The notes under the pieces: generated by a model
What the model saw: the letters and a program-made list of their open reading frames with translations, nothing else
What the model was told of the DNA's origin: nothing
Databases searched by the model: none
Part shown: positions 47,101-58,185 of the stretch, one piece after another
How the letters are laid out: every line of letters begins with the position of its first letter
Position numbering within the stretch: the first letter of the stretch is position 1
Made by a program: the position numbers and the translations under genes
NCBI RefSeq assembly: GCF_963678635.1
Contig: NC_087064.1
Span: forward strand, 62,675,548-62,739,547
Length of the DNA: 64,000 nt
From: Symsagittifera roscoffensis
Lineage: Eukaryota > Xenacoelomorpha > Acoela > Convolutidae
Direction of reading: 5' to 3'

Positions 47101-50100
47101 AGTTTGAGCATCGATAAGAGCTACCTGCGTTGCCTGTAGTGTCATATCTTTGCAAGATGGTTGTTGGTTAGCTGTCCAGGGTTGTAATTCTAGCTGGATA
47201 ATCAATCGACATTTTCACTGGTCAGTTACACATTTTCGAAAGTGCTTTTTAAAATGTATTTTTGAGCATCGACAAGAACTACTTGCCCTGCCTGTAGTGT
47301 CATATCTTTGCAATATTATACTGTGTTTGATTCGCTGTCCAGAATTGTAATTCTGGCTGGATAATCAATCTACATTTTCACTTGTCAGTTACACCTTTTC
47401 AAAAGTGCTTTTCAAAATGTAGTGTTGAGCATCGACAGGAGCTACTTGCCCTGCCTGTAGTGTCATATCTTTGCAGTATTGTACTCTTTGATTCGCTGTC
47501 CAGGGTTGTAATTCTGGCTGGACAATTAATCTACATTTTCGCATATCAGTTTTACGTTTCGAAGATACTTTTGCAATTATAATTTTGAGCATCGACAAGA
47601 ACTGTTTGCCTTGCCTGTAGTGTAAAATCGTTGCAGTTTTATACTTTATTTGAATCGCTGTCTAAGGTTTCAATTCTGGCTGGATAATCAATCTACAATT
47701 TTATCTCTTGTCAGTAACATATTCTTGCAAAGATTTTTTCGATAACGTGGAGTTTGAGCATTGACAAGAACTTCTTGCGTTACCTTAAGTTTCATCTCTT
47801 TGCAACGTATACGGTGTTTGATTTGCGCTACAGGATTTCAATTCTGTCTGGATAATCAATTTACAGTTTCAATGATCAGTTACACATTTTCGAAGGTGCT
47901 TTTTATTATATAGAGTTTGAGCATCGATAAGAGCTACCTGCGTTGCCTGTAGTGTCATATCTTTGCAAGATGGTTGTGTTGGTTCGCTGTCCAGGGTTCT
48001 AATTCTGGCTGGATAATCAATCTACATTTTCACTGGTCAGTTACACATTCTCGAAAGTGCTTTTTAAAATGTAGTTGTGAGCATCGACAAGAACTACTTG
48101 CCCTGCCTCTAGAGTTATATCTTTGCAATATTATACTGTGTTTGATTCGCTGTCCAGAATTGTAATTCTGGCTGGATAATCAATCTACATTTTCACTTGT
48201 CAGTTACACCTTTTCAAAAGTGCTTTTTAAAATGTAGTGTTGAGCATCGACAAGAGCTACTTGCCCTGCATGTAGTGTCATATCTTTGCAATCTTGTACT
48301 GTTTGATTCGCTGTCTAGGGTTGTAATTCTGGCTGGACAATCAATCTACATTTTTGCATATCAGTTTTACTTTTTCGAAGATATTTTTCAAATTATAATT
48401 TTGAGCATCGACAAGAACTGTTTGCCTTGCCTGTAGTGTAAAATCGTTGCAATGTTTTACTTTATTTGAATCGCTGTCCAAGGTTTCAATTCTGGCTGGA
48501 TAATCAATCTACAATTTTACCTCTTGTCAGTAACATTTTCTTGCAAAGGTTTTTTCGATAACGTAGAGTTTGAGCATTGACAAGAACTTCTTGCGTTGCC
48601 TTAAGTGTCATCTCTTTGCAACGTTTACGGTGTTTGATTCGCTGCACAGGATTTCAATTCTGTCTGGATGATCAATTTACAGTTTCAATGGTCAGTTACA
48701 CATTTTCGAAGTTGCTTTTTATTATATAGAGTTTGAGCATCGATAAGAGCTACCTGCGTTGCCTGTAGTGTCATATCTTTGCAAGATGGTTGTGTTGGTT
48801 CGCTGTCCAGGGTTCTAATTCTGGCTGGATAATCAATCTACATTTTCACTGGTCAGTTACACATTCTCGAAAGTGCTTTTTAAAATGTAGTTGTGAGCAT
48901 CGACAAGAACTACTTGCCCTGCCTCTAGAGTTATATCTTTGCAATATTATACTGTGTTTGATTCGCTGTCCAGAATTGTAATTCTGGCTGGATAATCAAT
49001 CTACATTTTCACTTGTCAGTTACACCTTTTCAAAAGTGCTTTTTAAAATGTAGTGTTGAGCATCGACAAGAGCTACTTGCCCTGCATGTAGTGTCATATC
49101 TTTGCAATATTGTACTGTTTGATTCGCTGTCTAGGGTTGTAATTCTGGCTGGACAATCAATCTACATTTTTGCATATCAGTTTTACTTTTTCGAAGATAT
49201 TTTTCAAATTATAATTTTGAGCATCGACAAGAACTGTTTGCCTTGCCTGTAGTGTAAAATCGTTGCAATGTTTTACTTTATTTGAATCGCTGTCCAAGGT
49301 TTCAATTCTGGCTGGATAATCAATCTACAATTTTACCTCTTGTCAGTAACATTTTCTTGCAAAGGTTTTTTCGATAACGTAGAGTTTGAGCATTGACAAG
49401 AACTTCTTGCGTTGCCTTAAGTGTCATCTCTTTGCAACGTTTACGGTGTTTGATTCGCTGCACAGGATTTCAATTCTGTCTGGATGATCAATTTACAGTT
49501 TCAATGGTCAGTTACACATTTTCGAAGTTGCTTCTTATTATATAGAGTTTGAGCATCGATAAGAGCTGCCTGCGTTGTCTGTAGTGTCATATCTTTGCAA
49601 GATGGTTGTGGTGATTCGCTGTCCAGGGTTGTAATTCTGGCTGGATAATCAATCTACATTTTCACTTGTCAGTTAAACCTTTTCAAAAGTGCTTTTTATA
49701 ATGTAGTGTTGAGCATCGACAAGAGCTACTTGCCCTGCCTGTAGTGTCATATCTTTGCAATTCTGTACTGTTTGATTCGCCGTCCAGGGTTGTAATTCTG
49801 GCTGGATAATCAATCTACTTTTTCGCATATCAGTTTTACATTTTCGAAGATACTTTTCAAATTATAATTTTGAGCATCGACAAGAACTGTTTGCCTTGCC
49901 TGTTGTTTAAAATCGTTGCAATGTTATACTTTATTTGAATCGCTGTCCAAGGTTTCAATTCTGGCTGGATAATCAATCTACAGTTTTACCTCTTGTCAGT
50001 ACCATATATTTGCAAAGATTTTTTCGATAACGTAGAGTTTGAGCATTGACAAGAACTTCTTGCGTTGCCTTAAGTGCCATCTCTTTGCAACGTATACGGT

Positions 50101-50246
50101 GTTTGATTCGCTGTACAGGATTTCAATTCTGTCTGGATGATCAATTTACAGTTTCAATGGTCAGTTACACATTTTCGAAGTTGCTTCTTATTATATAGAG
50201 TTTGAGTATCGATAAGAGGTACCTGCGTCGTCTGTAGTGTCATATC
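35188..50246. repeat. Satellite array, ~155-168-bp monomers in higher-order units
   Basis: About 90 monomers share a frame: GAGCATCGACAAGAACTACT..., TGTCATATCTTTGCAA, GATTCGCTGTCC, AATTCTGGCTGGATAATCA, CAGTTACACATTTTCGAA. At least five monomer types recur in order. One has GAACTGTTTGCCTTGCC and GTAAAATCGTTGC, another GCATTGACAAGAACTTCTTGCGTTGCC, another GATAAGAGCTACCTGCG, and there are two AACTACTTGCCCTG-like types. Together they form higher-order units of about 790-820 bp, with shorter four-monomer units of about 655 bp. Near-identical blocks show recent amplification: 47974-48789 versus 48790-49605 (shift 816) and about 38160-38870 versus 39143-39854 (shift 983). Short open frames inside are by-products. 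The array is cut on the right by the LTR of element D. Confidence 0.95.
47339..47356. repeat. Palindrome in a satellite monomer
   Basis: CCAGAATTGTAATTCTGG has perfect 8-base arms around GT. Most monomers keep a shorter form (CCAGA...TCTGG), so a dyad is a constant feature at this monomer position. Confidence 0.8.
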
Positions 50247-51168
50247 TGTAACATTCGCCCGGAAGATACATATCGACGGATAACAAAACTAAGTCTTAAG
50301 ACGACTGGCTAGCGTCTAAACAGAGCTTTGCATGTTTTTCACCGTCTCTACCAAGCCAGTACTTTTCGGTGGTCTTTCTTACATCAGGCTGACAAAAACG
50401 TTACTGTTCTCCGGCTTCGACCAGAACGCTCAAATTAACTGAATTACATGCAAAAATAGTGAGCTCATGGCTGGGTCTCTGTATCCCCAGACCACGAGGT
50501 CACTCCTAAAAACAGGGCCACTACTTATCATATTACTATTGTTTTTGTTCAGTAGATAAAAATCATCATCTCCATCGAAGATGGATCAACCCTTTCCCCC
50601 AACTCCTAGCTTCTCATCCTTATCAAAACGAATCCAGTTGTTAATTAAATTCAATTCAGGACATGACAAGAAGCTAAAAGTTTATATAAAAGGCTAAAAG
50701 TTCCAGTCCCGAAACCCTTCCGGATTCTTGAATCCAGTGAATCAAGCTCCTCAAGTTCAATTTCACACCAATCCGGAAGGCTGGTTCTCACCCTTCACCG
50801 TTGTTGGCAACGGCCTTGCAACTATTGTAGCAGCACAATAGTTGCAACTCGGAACGTTCTCTGCTATTCTGTAGTTTGTTGTCGTTCTCCAATCTCGATT
50901 TTCGTACTGTTCGCAATCGCAGATAAAAGTTGTTCTGTTTTTTACTCGCTTTTTTTGTTAAAATGGCCGTTTCAGCATTTCTCAGAAATGTGACGTCATC
51001 ATTCGAATTTTTGAAAATTTAAAATACTAGAATATTCTAGCCCTCACCGTTTGGCTAAACGTTCCAATAACGTCGCTAATCCTTCGAAATCATCAACTCG
51101 GAAGGCTTACTGCTCAAAATTCGAATCCTGCATAAATTGCATTTTGGCCATTCTGGTCGAATGTCACA
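50247..51168 (-). mobile_element. 3' LTR of element D (922 bp)
   Basis: In the sense direction it begins TGTGACATTCGACCAGAA and ends TTCCGGGCGAATGTTACA, giving the usual TG...CA with an unusually long imperfect inverted terminal repeat of about 16 bases. The polypurine-like tract abuts its start. Its left side abuts broken satellite sequence. A diverged inverted copy is the solo LTR at 20.8-21.7 kb. Confidence 0.82.
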
Positions 51169-51185
51169 TACTCCCCGGACAGTCC
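51169..51185 (-). promoter_or_regulatory. Polypurine-like tract next to the 3' LTR
   Basis: The sense strand reads ...CTGTCCGGGGAGTA directly before the LTR TGTGAC. This is the expected place for the plus-strand primer. The 12-mer TGTCCGGGGAGT recurs in the pol linkers (61938-61949, 9198-9209, 11495-11506, 1858-1869). Confidence 0.6.
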
Positions 51186-51987
51186 GGTCAATGTCCTCAT
51201 TGAATCGCGCAATGTTCTAAATGGTTACAGTGTCATCGAACAGAATTTACAAAATGCACGAAATTACTTTTATCTACGTCACATCGACTCACTGCAGAAT
51301 ATAAATGGCATCATACTACATCACTATAGCCTTCAAATTCTTTCATTAATCTGCACATTGAGGATATGACTTAAGATAAAACATATTTTCTGACTTCTAG
51401 TGTCAATGTCCCGATTGAAACTTTTTCTCCTAGATTTAAAAGGTGTTGGCTTGCAGGACAGTCCTGCCAACCAACAAGCTAAAATTATCCTACTATGCTC
51501 CTTCCCTTCGGAAATCTTGCTTGTCTATTGTCCTGAGTATTAAAACTAAGAAACTTTGTGGTTAGAAAGAACAATGCAACAACCTCCCTCCTCAAGAAGT
51601 TACTCAAGTTTTTCATGTCACCACAAAGTGATCAGTCTTCCTAAGTGATTAAAAACAATCATGCAGGCTGGAATATTTAAATATACTCTTCCCTCAAGCC
51701 TTTCTAAATAAATAATAAGTGAGTGTCTCTAAAGCCACTTCAACTAAAACCAAAATGCAAATTTATAAATGCAACAATTCCAAAACTCAACTAAATGTTT
51801 CAGTTTTCAATTACAACTTGGTTGCTTGGTTTCTCACTTGAGTTTTTCACACACATAAAACAATTCTGAGTTTTAACTTTTCCTCATCATCCCTTTGTTC
51901 TCTTCTTTTTTCATCGTTTAGAAGTTCTAAAACTTCTAAATTCTTCTAATTTTCTTTCTTGCTGCCTCTTGTTTTCTCGACCATTCG
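51186..51987 (-). other. 3' untranslated region of element D
   Basis: About 800 bp lie between the stop of the giant ORF and the polypurine-like tract, with no supported ORF. It is AT-rich, with several ACTCAAGTTT/ACTTGAGTTT words related to the CAACTTGAG motif of the copy C spacer. Confidence 0.5.
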
Positions 51988-54900
51988 TCAATGCTCCATT
52001 TCCTCCTCCTGTGACACTGACTCCGCACTCTCGGTTTCCGTGTCTTGTAGCACGTCATTGACTATCCTGACGCTGTTGGAAGCCGTCCTCCAACACTTCT
52101 GCTCTTCCACCCTCTGTTTACAGCAAGGTAGGGGATCCACGTTTGATTCTCTGTTTCTACAGAAGCTGTTGTGGAGACACAACGTCACGTTTCTCTCCAA
52201 ATCTTCTTTCAGCATCTCTGCCTTCTCATTTCCACTACGCTCGCTCGTCCTGGAAATTCTTTTCACAGCGGTGGTCACTGCATTCCGATGGGTCACGAAA
52301 GCTCGCTTGAAAGCTCCTGCCCCAATGTCCAGCTGATATTCACTGTACACTCTGCCATGTTTCGACATATGCTTTTTCGCATACTCGTACAACCATGCAG
52401 TCATGTTAGCTCTGAACCATGGCATCAATCGTTTTCTTGCCCATATCTTCTTCACTTCCATCGGAATGTTTAGAACTTTGCACATTGTCTCAAAAAGATC
52501 TAAATCTTTTAGACAATCTAATTTCTGCAATTGTTCTCTCGTCGGTGCCTCCTGTCTATTATTTTCTCTCACATGAGCTTCCAGCCATCGTATCGCCATC
52601 ATAACTCCCACTATCACTATTGTTATGGGCTGTGATGAATCTGGTAAACCCATGGAGAGCAGCTCTCCAGAGTCCCAGATCAACACCAAATTACTACGCT
52701 TGGGATACCACCAGGTCTGCAGCAAGCAGTGGCAAGGAAACTCGTCATGTGTCAACATGATGCTCCTCCAATTGCGTTTTCCTGAAGCTTCCAGCAATGG
52801 TTCCACTTCCATCATCATTCGGTGGATTTCATCATTCTCATCTACTGCATTGTAATCTGTGACAGTTGATCCTCTCTGTTTCTGTTTTTCAAAGTCACTG
52901 AAGTTCCCGCTCACATATCCCATGAACTTCTTTCCTAGTATTGACTCCAACTCCTCTTTGGTTCTCTCTGGAACTGCTGAGAACATCTTACATAGTAACT
53001 CGTAAGACTTTTCAGACATTCTCGCCAATCTCACGCACTTTGGCACTGAGAAAGCTTGATCCACGATCGTTCTTGTACTCTTCACGTCCACAGCCACGAA
53101 ATGTACAGGGTATCTGCTCTTGCACATTGGAGCCAACGTTGAACCCACCAAATATCGTGCTCCTGATGGTCTACAATAAGTTTCGCTGTGTCTGATGTTC
53201 ATCTCCGTTTCGATTGCTTCCCTCCATTTTCCTATATACTTCTGCTCAGTCTGCAGAACTCCTGGGAATACTTCTACGCTGATGGCTGTGACCATCTCAT
53301 GTTTCTGTTCTAGATTCAATAGTGACTCTAAAGAACCAAACATGCTGTAGAATCCTAGTGCTGTCACTAGATTCACATCGGTTCCTCCATGGCAATCTGC
53401 TATCAGTTCCGTTTCCGTTCTTGCTTTCATCACTACATTTCCAAACAATACCGTCAACTGCTTGTGTTGTTTCTCCAGGGTTTTCACACAGTCTAGACTT
53501 CCACAAACGTGACCCTCTAGTCCACAGACTTCCGCCAGACAGCTACCAGGTTTGACCCAGTCTTCTGGTCCCCAGCCAGGCAACTCCACTTTATCTTCTC
53601 CGTTGCTCTTAGAGGCTGTTATCATCACATTATATATGATGTTGAGGTCACGCAGGTTACAGTCCGCATTCAGTTCCCTCTGTATGTCCTGTGTCGCCCG
53701 TAATATTGAGTCAGCGTTGGGACTAGGACACCATGATGGCTTCATCAATTCCCACACTGCCATCAAGCTCGTTCTCAGTAATTCATCTGAGAATCCCAAC
53801 CCAAATTCCACTCTCTTGTCGGATTTTGGTACTGAAGGTGCAGTCACCTCTTCTTCCAAGACCAATCCCAATTTGGCCTGTGGATTGTTAACGCTCTTAG
53901 TCGTTACAATTCTGGACGTCCAGAACCTTAGTAACACCGCCTGCTCATAATCAAAGAAGCAATCACGTATGTCTTCACTCAGGAAAGGATTGTACGCTAT
54001 CCCTATGATCCCGGATACATAGCTATATGACTTCTTCTTGATCGGTCCACAGTATTCACTGGATTTCGGCAATGCTCCCATAGATTCTTTAGTGAGCCTC
54101 AACTCCTTGTTTGAGAATCTCCTGATCTCGTCTATCTTTTTCATGGGTTCCAATTCTTCAGGTTCTTTCATGTTCACCCTCATCGGTTTACTTTGCTGCA
54201 TATCCAGCATTGCTAGTAAGAACATGGCTTTCGTTCGCTCATCGCCTTCCTTCAACATTTTAACACAAGTGCTTAATGCAGGTACTGAGATCTGCTCTAT
54301 CAGGAATCGAATGAAACAGAGAGCGTCTCTCCGCTTTGCACACGCTACTGCTGCTCCCTCCTGGACTATCAGATCCCTCAGATTCGTCATAAGGAAAACT
54401 TTTTCCTCCTTTGATCTCTTCCTTTCTTCCGAATCATATTCTTCGCGAGTCAGTCCCATCATGCACCAGGCGAGCCTGAGTTGTAATTCTGTCCTTACGT
54501 AAGGTACTGCCACGAGAGCATGTATTCTTGGCGTAGTCCTCATTTCTTCTTCGAAATACCTCAATACTACTGCTTTCCATGGAAGGCTCACTAACTGCTC
54601 GATCGTCTCCGCCTCTACGTCAGACGACGCCAAAGTTCCATACGCCTTCTGCTTGAGGGTGGTGCCTTGCAACATCATTTCCAGATAACCCTCCATGGCT
54701 TTTTCGTCTTCCAGGGCCACTACATACCCTCTAGCCGAGTTCCGGTATTCCAACATCTCCATGTATCCACCGGTGGGTTCATCTATCGACACTGTCTCCG
54801 ACACTGTTAGTCGGTTGTATTCCACTGGTGTCAGTTGTCCTGCAACACTCCCTTTTCCATGATTCATGGGAGATGGTTTGAAGTCCCTCATTTTACTCTC

Positions 54901-57900
54901 TCCACATTGACTGAGTATTTCCATTTCTAAAGTTGCTCCAGTCAGAGTGCGGTCACTCCTTTTGGATTTATAACCGGTTGACTTTATCCCCGCCATGAGA
55001 ATGGGTGGCACCATCGCTATATCAGTTAATATTCTATCTGTGCCAGACAATTGATAATCACCTTGCCCCAAATCCATGACTTCCTCGACTCGTTTTCTTT
55101 TCGCTGAGTTACCAGATTTCATCGATATTTCCGAATCCACTTTCGTCTTTCCAATCCTCCTCGGCATCACTCTGCTGCCTAACTTCATTTTCATCGCATT
55201 GATTTTATCAATCACCATTTTCGATCGCATCGTTCCTCTCCTGGTCCTTGACAGGTACACCACCTCTCCTTCATTGTCCTGCGGTGTCATCTTGATGGGA
55301 GAATTCGCTTCACTCTCATCAGTGGCTGAGTCGATCAATAACTCACTCAGTCTCCCTTCACACTCATCAAGCTTGTCAAGTACTTCTCTCATCAAGGGTT
55401 GATTGAGACCTGTTTTGAGAATGGACTGGGTCCCATAGCTCTGAATCACAGTCCAGACTTCTTCCATGAACGCCACTCTGTCCAGCTTACATCCCGTCCT
55501 ACTCTCGTGGTCTCGGTGATGTACTTCCCATTCTTCTTCGGGTAGCGTTCCCAAGAAAGGTACTCTGGCTGAGGCCTCTATTCTTCTCCTCCGAGGTGAT
55601 TCCATGAGGATTCTCTGATCGTTATTTCTTGTATTGCCAGGAGAGCTGCTCTCCGGCAAATTCCGTTTCATCTCCTCAAAGGCTGACGGAGGTTCCAGTG
55701 TCGAGATGCCTTCATCCGCTGGCTCAGTCGTTTCCAACGTGTCTGCATTATTCTCAAGATCACTGAAGATATTGAAATCCAGGCTGGATGTTCCTCCTGT
55801 CGATGCCCTGTCGTCCTCCCCACCAGCTTGATCTTGTTGCATGGGTTCTTCAGTCTGACGGTTTCCACCCTGTCCGTCATCTCCTTCTGACTTGTCCCTA
55901 TTCGAGTTCGATGGTCCTTGTTTGTCATTGTCAGCTTCTTCCTGGAATCTCGGTATGAGCAATGTACCGGCTGATTTATCTTCCTCTTCTCCATGGACCA
56001 CTTTGATTTCTTCGCAGCCGAAGGGTGCTAGGAAAATTCTCGTCTGCAATACTCCCGCAGCTTTCATCTCTTTTCTCACACTGGTCAGGATTACTGAGGC
56101 TTCAGGCAATTCAGTCCTGCCTCTCATCCTCATTGGAGCTAAGCCTAGTCCCCTCCATTCCTCATCAAATCCTTCAGGCTTGGGAGTAGCAGCGTTGCTT
56201 ATTCGCCTTCTCGTCGCTTGATCCGTGTACGCAAATCGTGTGTACTGTAACACGGCGGCATTTCTCCCCACGAAGTATGGATCCATCGTCGCCGAGAAAT
56301 TCCCTACTCTCCTTTCATTGGTTTCGAATGCTCTCAACCTAGGAGTTTGTACTACGGAGACTGCTCCGAGCAACATCCTTCTTATCAGAGGGAATTCAGG
56401 GATTGCTTCGGGTAGCTTCTTGTAATCGCCCCAGTCCTTCGTCTCTTCTCTCACCTTGTGATACGCTGCTGTGAGACGAGGCACTCTGGTCATTTCGCCA
56501 TTCGTTTTGTCATAGGGCCTCAGATTCCAAAGCTTTGGAAACACCTCGATGTGCCCTCTTTCTACTTCTCCCATGCGGTCACAGAAGTGATCGTCAAAAT
56601 TGATGACTGTCATCTCTGGCTCCGATATTTTCGCAAATAACAGATCTTCACTCATGAGCTCTCGCAATGCGTGCTGCTCACACCAGTTCAGTGTACTACC
56701 GTCCACTGCCGATATGAGGTTCAGGTGCAACACCGACCTCCTATATGCTTCCAATTTAACGTCAGGGAACGCAAAGGTGACTGCTGGTCCATAGATCACT
56801 GTCACGAACTCCGTGACTCCTCTGATCAGTGCCAAGGGATCGATTCTCATAGCTAAGCTCAAATCTGTTAACAGCGGCATGCCTCCAACATGTCGTCTAA
56901 CATCTTCCTCTCTTTCAATTGTCTCGTCTTCTCCGGTTCCAAAGCGATTTTGCTGCAAGAGATACTGGATAAGAGTGTGTCTCAGGTCTCTTATTTTGTT
57001 CCACGAGTCTGTGGATTTCTTCATATCCAGATTCCTCACTCTCTCTTTCATCTGCTCTGGACAACGTGCCAGTTTCATCAGTCCTCCCAAGTTTCCGTGG
57101 GTTATTGCGATCAATGTCAGAAGTCCATCTAGTCGCAGGTTCTGTATTCCATCCGTAAGCAGTATCACCGGTCCTTTCACGAAATTCTCCGCTCCAAATG
57201 TCACAAACAGGGCTATTAATTCCACTATCGACACTTTCACTACCGCTTGGAGGAATTCCTTTATCAAGTAGTGCGAGACTTTCGGGTAGACTTTTGCCAA
57301 GAAGGACGCGGTCCATCCGGCTCCCAACCCTTCTAGCATGCTGTCTGTCCTTTCAAATCCCTCCTGTCCTTTCACTTCCTGGGTCCAGAAGGTTTCCAGA
57401 GTAATCTGACACATTCTGTTCACGAACTCAGCTGTCTTTTCTCCGGCATTTTCAGCCAGGTTCACCTCCTTCAACAAGTAGGCGTGTATCTTAGTGATCA
57501 TTACTGGGCCTTGCTGAAAAGCATCTGCACCCAATGCCGCTACTCTCGGATTCAGGTGTAGCCACTGGTTTGCTTCCGGCTTGGTTCTCAGCACCATCGC
57601 TTCCAGATGAGCTCTCGTCTCCAGTGAATTTTTTCTTCTCGTGTCTTCACTCGCCACTTCCATTGCTCGGAACCACAAGTCGTTGGACATCGCCGTGATC
57701 ACTCGATGGTCGTCATCTATTCCTGGTTTCAGTTTGAGTTGCCGACTGAAGTTGGACAGTTCCAACCCCAGCACTTCGTCCAACACCAACATGTGTAGCG
57801 CGTGGTCCTTGAACCCTCTCATCGCGTTTGAGATATCTGACCATACTGCAGGCAGTTCAGCCTTAAGTGGCCTCAGGTTCTCCATTTCTATCATGCGATT

Positions 57901-58185
57901 CGGGGCTGATATGATCACATCATATTTTCCCTCCGAAAGTAAGGCTACCATTGCATACACAAATTTCAGTCCATCCGGGAGATGTGCATATCCCGGATAC
58001 AACGCAAATACTACTCTCAACGTCACTTTATTGAATGATCCCTCCTTTGTCGCGTCTACCACTTCACCCATTGACTCCAGGATGTCTTTTATCGCTGGCC
58101 ATACTGCGTTTTCTGCTGTTGCAGGATCTCTGAGCCTGCTCAGAAAACCTCTACTGTGTAGATGGTCATTGATGCCAGCAAACAA
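51988..58185 (-). CDS. Giant ORF of unknown function in element D (2065 codons)
   Basis: This is one uninterrupted frame. I do not recognise a family: no envelope signature (no signal peptide, no clear membrane anchor), no GDD/YxDD polymerase box and no protease triad that I can defend. Residues 1-735 are mostly helical and mixed. Residues about 735-875 are an acidic, Gln/Ser/Gly-rich low-complexity linker ending in PRRRR. The rest is a second large region with a basic KRKR patch near residue 1030, a Cys-rich segment (GSCLAEVCGLEGHVCGSLDC) and a conserved-looking HDEFPCHCLLQTWWYPKRS segment near the C-terminus. The frame opens after TAA at 58189-58191 and reaches TTG at 58185; its first ATG is at 58071. 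It overlaps the SGNH ORF by about 20 bases in the +1 frame, so it may be made by +1 frameshifting, reinitiation or from a spliced RNA. The open length itself implies selection or recent insertion. Confidence 0.8.
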   Translation of the reverse strand: MFAGINDHLHSRGFLSRLRDPATAENAVWPAIKDILESMGEVVDATKEGSFNKVTLRVVFALYPGYAHLPDGLKFVYAMVALLSEGKYDVIISAPNRMIEMENLRPLKAELPAVWSDISNAMRGFKDHALHMLVLDEVLGLELSNFSRQLKLKPGIDDDHRVITAMSNDLWFRAMEVASEDTRRKNSLETRAHLEAMVLRTKPEANQWLHLNPRVAALGADAFQQGPVMITKIHAYLLKEVNLAENAGEKTAEFVNRMCQITLETFWTQEVKGQEGFERTDSMLEGLGAGWTASFLAKVYPKVSHYLIKEFLQAVVKVSIVELIALFVTFGAENFVKGPVILLTDGIQNLRLDGLLTLIAITHGNLGGLMKLARCPEQMKERVRNLDMKKSTDSWNKIRDLRHTLIQYLLQQNRFGTGEDETIEREEDVRRHVGGMPLLTDLSLAMRIDPLALIRGVTEFVTVIYGPAVTFAFPDVKLEAYRRSVLHLNLISAVDGSTLNWCEQHALRELMSEDLLFAKISEPEMTVINFDDHFCDRMGEVERGHIEVFPKLWNLRPYDKTNGEMTRVPRLTAAYHKVREETKDWGDYKKLPEAIPEFPLIRRMLLGAVSVVQTPRLRAFETNERRVGNFSATMDPYFVGRNAAVLQYTRFAYTDQATRRRISNAATPKPEGFDEEWRGLGLAPMRMRGRTELPEASVILTSVRKEMKAAGVLQTRIFLAPFGCEEIKVVHGEEEDKSAGTLLIPRFQEEADNDKQGPSNSNRDKSEGDDGQGGNRQTEEPMQQDQAGGEDDRASTGGTSSLDFNIFSDLENNADTLETTEPADEGISTLEPPSAFEEMKRNLPESSSPGNTRNNDQRILMESPRRRRIEASARVPFLGTLPEEEWEVHHRDHESRTGCKLDRVAFMEEVWTVIQSYGTQSILKTGLNQPLMREVLDKLDECEGRLSELLIDSATDESEANSPIKMTPQDNEGEVVYLSRTRRGTMRSKMVIDKINAMKMKLGSRVMPRRIGKTKVDSEISMKSGNSAKRKRVEEVMDLGQGDYQLSGTDRILTDIAMVPPILMAGIKSTGYKSKRSDRTLTGATLEMEILSQCGESKMRDFKPSPMNHGKGSVAGQLTPVEYNRLTVSETVSIDEPTGGYMEMLEYRNSARGYVVALEDEKAMEGYLEMMLQGTTLKQKAYGTLASSDVEAETIEQLVSLPWKAVVLRYFEEEMRTTPRIHALVAVPYVRTELQLRLAWCMMGLTREEYDSEERKRSKEEKVFLMTNLRDLIVQEGAAVACAKRRDALCFIRFLIEQISVPALSTCVKMLKEGDERTKAMFLLAMLDMQQSKPMRVNMKEPEELEPMKKIDEIRRFSNKELRLTKESMGALPKSSEYCGPIKKKSYSYVSGIIGIAYNPFLSEDIRDCFFDYEQAVLLRFWTSRIVTTKSVNNPQAKLGLVLEEEVTAPSVPKSDKRVEFGLGFSDELLRTSLMAVWELMKPSWCPSPNADSILRATQDIQRELNADCNLRDLNIIYNVMITASKSNGEDKVELPGWGPEDWVKPGSCLAEVCGLEGHVCGSLDCVKTLEKQHKQLTVLFGNVVMKARTETELIADCHGGTDVNLVTALGFYSMFGSLESLLNLEQKHEMVTAISVEVFPGVLQTEQKYIGKWREAIETEMNIRHSETYCRPSGARYLVGSTLAPMCKSRYPVHFVAVDVKSTRTIVDQAFSVPKCVRLARMSEKSYELLCKMFSAVPERTKEELESILGKKFMGYVSGNFSDFEKQKQRGSTVTDYNAVDENDEIHRMMMEVEPLLEASGKRNWRSIMLTHDEFPCHCLLQTWWYPKRSNLVLIWDSGELLSMGLPDSSQPITIVIVGVMMAIRWLEAHVRENNRQEAPTREQLQKLDCLKDLDLFETMCKVLNIPMEVKKIWARKRLMPWFRANMTAWLYEYAKKHMSKHGRVYSEYQLDIGAGAFKRAFVTHRNAVTTAVKRISRTSERSGNEKAEMLKEDLERNVTLCLHNSFCRNRESNVDPLPCCKQRVEEQKCWRTASNSVRIVNDVLQDTETESAESVSQEEEMEH

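Noticed and set aside
38304-49252. Repeated 60-80 residue frames in the satellite (EHRQELLALPVVSYLC type)
   Set aside because: They are identical by-products of the monomer sequence, too short, without start context, and broken in most monomers.
51988-58185. Giant ORF as a retroviral envelope or as an RNA-dependent RNA polymerase
   Set aside because: No signal peptide, membrane anchor, furin-like site in context, or GDD/SDD/GDN polymerase box could be defended; a structure search is needed.
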